Under the pieces are notes generated by a model, which searched no databases, was not told the DNA's origin, and worked only from the letters and a program-made list of their open reading frames with translations. A stretch of DNA of 6,909 nucleotides from assembly GCA_014382645.1 (NCBI GenBank), contig JACNJI010000330.1, positions 1 through 6,909 on the forward strand. The letters run 5' to 3'. Of the stretch, positions 5,520-6,909 are shown one piece after another. Numbering within the stretch: the first letter of the stretch is position 1; each line of letters begins with the position of its first letter. The position numbers and the translations under genes are program-made. This stretch comes from Verrucomicrobiota bacterium. GTDB lineage: Bacteria; Verrucomicrobiota; Verrucomicrobiia; Opitutales; Seribacteraceae.

Positions 5520-6909
5520 TCACTTACGGTATAGGAAGGAATCGGAAGATAGCAAAGAAACAAGTACTTCGCTAAACTTTCCGTCGCTAGCGACGTAAGC
5601 CTTGTCCGCCGCGATAAGAGTTTGAGAATCGCTCAAGGTTTCATTGCGTCCCATCCAGAAACGAAAGGCATGACGTATGATCGATTGCCTGACCCGATTC
5701 GATTTGGCCAAACGATGAACAAGATCGGACGCATCCTTTACGGGACCGTCGATTCCGGGTTCGCCCGTTCCCGTAATTGCCCCAGTGGTATCCCAAGGAT
5801 ACTTGACCAGTTCACCTTTGTTCAGACCCGCTTCTATTTGGTCGGACTTCAGTTCAGTTTCAAAAATCTTTTTCTTGGTATTGTAGAACATGCCTGTTCG
5901 CACCCATCCGCGATCAGTGAAGCTTTCAAAGGGCATACCCAAAGGCTCAAAGGTCTTGTGACAGCGCCAGCACTCGGCCTTTTGGGTCACCTCAAAACGC
6001 TGACGCAAGGTCTTGTCGTGAGCCTCGGGCACATTCGCATCCACACCAATGGGAAGAGCAGGCACGTTGCCCGCAAGTAAACGTTCTCTAACCCAAATGC
6101 CCCTATGCACAGGATCGTTTTGATCGTTCGTGGAATGAGCAATCAACCAGCTCTGATCATGAAGCATCCCGGAACGGAAGGTGTCGTCGTTCAAGTCCTT
6201 CTCCGCTCGTTTCAGCATTTTTAGGTGTTTCTCCTCTAATTGGGCATGTTGGGCCTTGGGAGACGACTTGAGTTTCTCTGCATGACGCCTGTTTAGCATG
6301 CCGATCATTTCGGTCTTGTTCATGTTGAAGCGAGAAGAGGTAAGGAGTTCCTCGAACACTTGGTGATCTTCGTTGACGATCCGCACGATGTGCCCCTGAG
6401 GCGCACCCACCAAAGCCCGAGAGCCTACTGGGGCGCCGGGACTATCCTTGAAAGTTCCAGCCGCCTTGGGATACTGGAAAAACTCCTCGAAGAACCTAAC
6501 CACACGAGGATAGTAACCGTAACCTCGCTCAGCCGACTGAATCATGGCGTGAAACATACTGGCCGGAAGGTTTTTTCGGATGGGAGGAGAACCATCCGCA
6601 ATCATCCGGCGGAGAACCCTTTCCACATCCGCCTTTGATTGTAGCTTATTGGCGTCCAAGGCCTCTTTGATGAAACGATTCTTCGCAGGTGGACTATCCG
6701 TCAAAGCATAGGCCAAGGCAAAAGCGATCTCCTGCGGGGATAGCATGCGGCGACCATGCTCATCGGGCTCACCACGTCCAAGTTCCAATCTGTACACTGC
6801 TTCACTCGAAAGATAAATGCCAAGCAAGGTGATCTTAAGGCCGGCCTCATTGCCCCCCTCCTGTATGTTGAACTGCATAAAAGCGAGGTATCGGGCAAAC
6901 TCCACATCA
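5520..6909 (-). CDS. DUF1592-DUF1588-DUF1585 cytochrome-like protein, 5' end cut off by the window
   Basis: The C-terminal 462 residues of a large multidomain protein; the open frame runs off the right edge, so the GTG at 6903-6905 is an internal codon, not the start (the preceding codon is GAT in frame). Full-length relatives are commonly about 700-900 residues with cytochrome-like or DUF1587 domains at the N-terminus, which are not visible here. Numbering from that GTG: the DUF1592-like part includes YLSSEAVYRLELGRGE (31-46) and LSPQEIAFALAYALTDSPP (55-73); FFEEFFQYP (138-146) follows. The DUF1588 part holds VHRGIWVRERLLAGNVP (266-282) and CWRCHKTFEPLGMPFESF (312-329), with a CxxCH motif at C312, C315, H316. 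DUF1585 is the end, from about residue 390 (KDASDLVHRLA) to SSDSFLYRK. CxxCH is the c-type heme attachment signature, but heme binding in this domain is unproven to my knowledge. It is the most upstream gene visible, so the promoter of the run is outside the window or further upstream. The function is not known; an oxidative or electron-transfer role with the adjacent DUF1552 protein is inference. Confidence 0.92.
   Translation of the reverse strand, partial: DVEFARYLAFMQFNIQEGGNEAGLKITLLGIYLSSEAVYRLELGRGEPDEHGRRMLSPQEIAFALAYALTDSPPAKNRFIKEALDANKLQSKADVERVLRRMIADGSPPIRKNLPASMFHAMIQSAERGYGYYPRVVRFFEEFFQYPKAAGTFKDSPGAPVGSRALVGAPQGHIVRIVNEDHQVFEELLTSSRFNMNKTEMIGMLNRRHAEKLKSSPKAQHAQLEEKHLKMLKRAEKDLNDDTFRSGMLHDQSWLIAHSTNDQNDPVHRGIWVRERLLAGNVPALPIGVDANVPEAHDKTLRQRFEVTQKAECWRCHKTFEPLGMPFESFTDRGWVRTGMFYNTKKKIFETELKSDQIEAGLNKGELVKYPWDTTGAITGTGEPGIDGPVKDASDLVHRLAKSNRVRQSIIRHAFRFWMGRNETLSDSQTLIAADKAYVASDGKFSEVLVSLLSSDSFLYRK

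Noticed and set aside
6903..6905. GTG as the start codon of the DUF1592/1588/1585 protein
   Set aside because: The frame stays open to the window edge and the first visible residues already belong to the DUF1592 region, so this is an internal Val codon.

Overview
The window looks like a piece of a Planctomycetota or Verrucomicrobiota genome (Planctomycetota-Verrucomicrobiota-Chlamydiota group). The grounds are a DUF1592/DUF1588/DUF1585 protein directly followed by a Tat-exported DUF1552 protein, next to sulfatases, a gene set typical of these phyla. GC is moderate (mid-50s percent by eye), and none of the four visible gene starts has a clear Shine-Dalgarno sequence. The sequence alone does not settle which of the two phyla it is.

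All real genes lie on the minus strand, so transcription runs from the right edge to the left. In that order: (1) the C-terminal 462 residues of a DUF1592-DUF1588-DUF1585 protein with a CxxCH motif (5520-6909, 5' end outside the window); (2) after 9 bases and in the same frame, a Tat-signal DUF1552 protein (4119-5510); (3) after 83 bases, a secreted DUF4832-type, glycoside-hydrolase-like protein (2686-4035, GTG start); (4) after 67 bases holding a perfect 9-bp stem-loop, a secreted type I sulfatase with a CMASR active site and a very basic C-terminal tail (1089-2618); (5) after 112 bases, the first 325 residues of a second type I sulfatase with a classic CSPSR active site (1-976, 3' end outside the window). 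No stretch longer than 112 bases lacks a gene. There are no RNA genes, mobile elements or CRISPR arrays.

Every gene whose 5' end is visible encodes a Sec or Tat signal, so the products probably act in the periplasm or outside the cell. Two sulfatases and a TIM-barrel-like DUF4832 protein suggest a small cluster for breaking down sulfated glycans. The DUF1552 and cytochrome-like pair is a recurrent but functionally uncharacterised couple in these phyla. Co-transcription of all five genes is plausible from orientation and spacing but not proven. The stem-loop at 2663-2686 is one place where expression could change. The points most worth a second look are the divergent HDIGHQ at the DUF1552 signature position, the different formylglycine motifs of the two sulfatases, and the uncharacterised DUF4832 protein with a GFWGEWH motif.
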